Of a stretch of DNA of 25,000 bases, positions 24,736 through 25,000 are shown in pieces (position 1 is the stretch's first letter; every line of letters begins with the position of its first letter). A model generated the notes under the pieces. The model searched no databases, was not told the DNA's origin, and saw nothing but the letters and a program-made list of their open reading frames with translations. The stretch is from Prorocentrum cordatum (Eukaryota; Sar; Dinophyceae; Prorocentrales; Prorocentraceae). The stretch lies in assembly GCA_963575745.1 (NCBI GenBank), contig CAUYUJ010009741.1, positions 2,501 to 27,500 of the forward strand, given 5' to 3'. The position numbers and the translations under genes are program-made.

Positions 24736-25000
24736 TGGACAGTCCCCGAATTTAACGAAAAACAGCACAGATGTGGATACCATGCGCACTCCCTTGACGC
24801 TATGACGTCTGGTTGTCCAGTGAGTACTGCACTCGCTCATTGTCAAAACCGCACAGCAGTGGGCCCTGAAATTCTGAAAGCCAAGCTGGAGGCAATTGGC
24901 GTGATGAAACTTCCCTTTGGAACACAGCCGGACCTAGGCCAGAATAACATCTTTGAAGAACATGAAACCCTCCGCCAGCCAACATGAGGAGCATTCGAGG
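24736..25000 (+). other. Window end; possible short ORF 24802-24987
   Basis: This part is less GC-rich than the rest. A 61-codon plus frame (24802-24987) reads TAVGPEILKAKLEAIGVMKL and GQNNIFEEHETLRQP and could be an exon cut by an unseen junction. A minus frame of 64 codons overlaps it. No motif was recognised. Confidence 0.2.

Noticed and set aside
1-25000. Dinoflagellate spliced-leader gene or spliced-leader relics
   Set aside because: I looked for the ending TTTTGGCTCAAG and its complement and did not see it.

Overview
The window looks like nuclear DNA of a GC-rich alga, most likely a dinoflagellate (about 0.7). The reasons are long strand-asymmetric (TCC)n and (GGA)n tracts, short coding-like patches whose third codon positions are nearly all G or C, dense degenerate minisatellites, intron-like signals (GTAAGT donors, polypyrimidine-CAG acceptors), many small repeat families, and a retroelement gag-like ORF of the kind I associate with dinoflagellate genomes. 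No operon, Shine-Dalgarno site, tRNA, rRNA, CRISPR array or dinoflagellate spliced-leader motif was seen. Species cannot be assigned.

Layout. 0-3.4 kb is mostly repetitive: repeat R1 copy 1, a (CCCAAGAGGCC)-type minisatellite, a ~330 bp pyrimidine tract, and one minus-strand exon with a SET-methyltransferase-like pattern. 3.4-8.4 kb holds plus-strand coding-like patches (3410-3881, 4213-5902, 5940-6849, 6968-7129, 7107-8391), several frameshifted. The 4.2-5.9 kb part is interrupted by three small elements of two families (B1, A1, B2). 8.4-11.5 kb has two copies of a GATCCTGCAGGATC-containing repeat (R2), short plus-strand ORFs, a ~178 bp inverted-repeat element (C) and a second A element (A2). 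11.6-13.0 kb reads best on the minus strand: an exon interrupted by a third A element (A3, a nearly perfect ~185 bp fold-back) and four successive polypyrimidine-CAG acceptors, three of them followed by related GC-rich exon starts. 13.4-23.7 kb is bounded by two direct copies of a hairpin-bearing repeat (R3). It holds decayed coding-like sequence, mostly best read on minus between 14.6 and 20.2 kb, then a plus-strand gag-like pseudogene at 22.8-23.5 kb. 23.7-25 kb has a 326-codon plus-strand open frame overlapping R1 copy 2.

The most interesting signal is the set of small inverted-repeat insertions. All three A elements share the terminal block GGCCTGTCCCCCTACAGG, sit between 9-11 bp direct repeats, and lie inside coding-like sequence. 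Removing each element with one copy of its direct repeat leaves an open reading frame. They may be non-autonomous Mutator-like insertions or an introner-like family. No canonical GT-AG boundary was found for them, so the choice stays open. Most protein calls here are fragments without a recognised function and carry low confidence.
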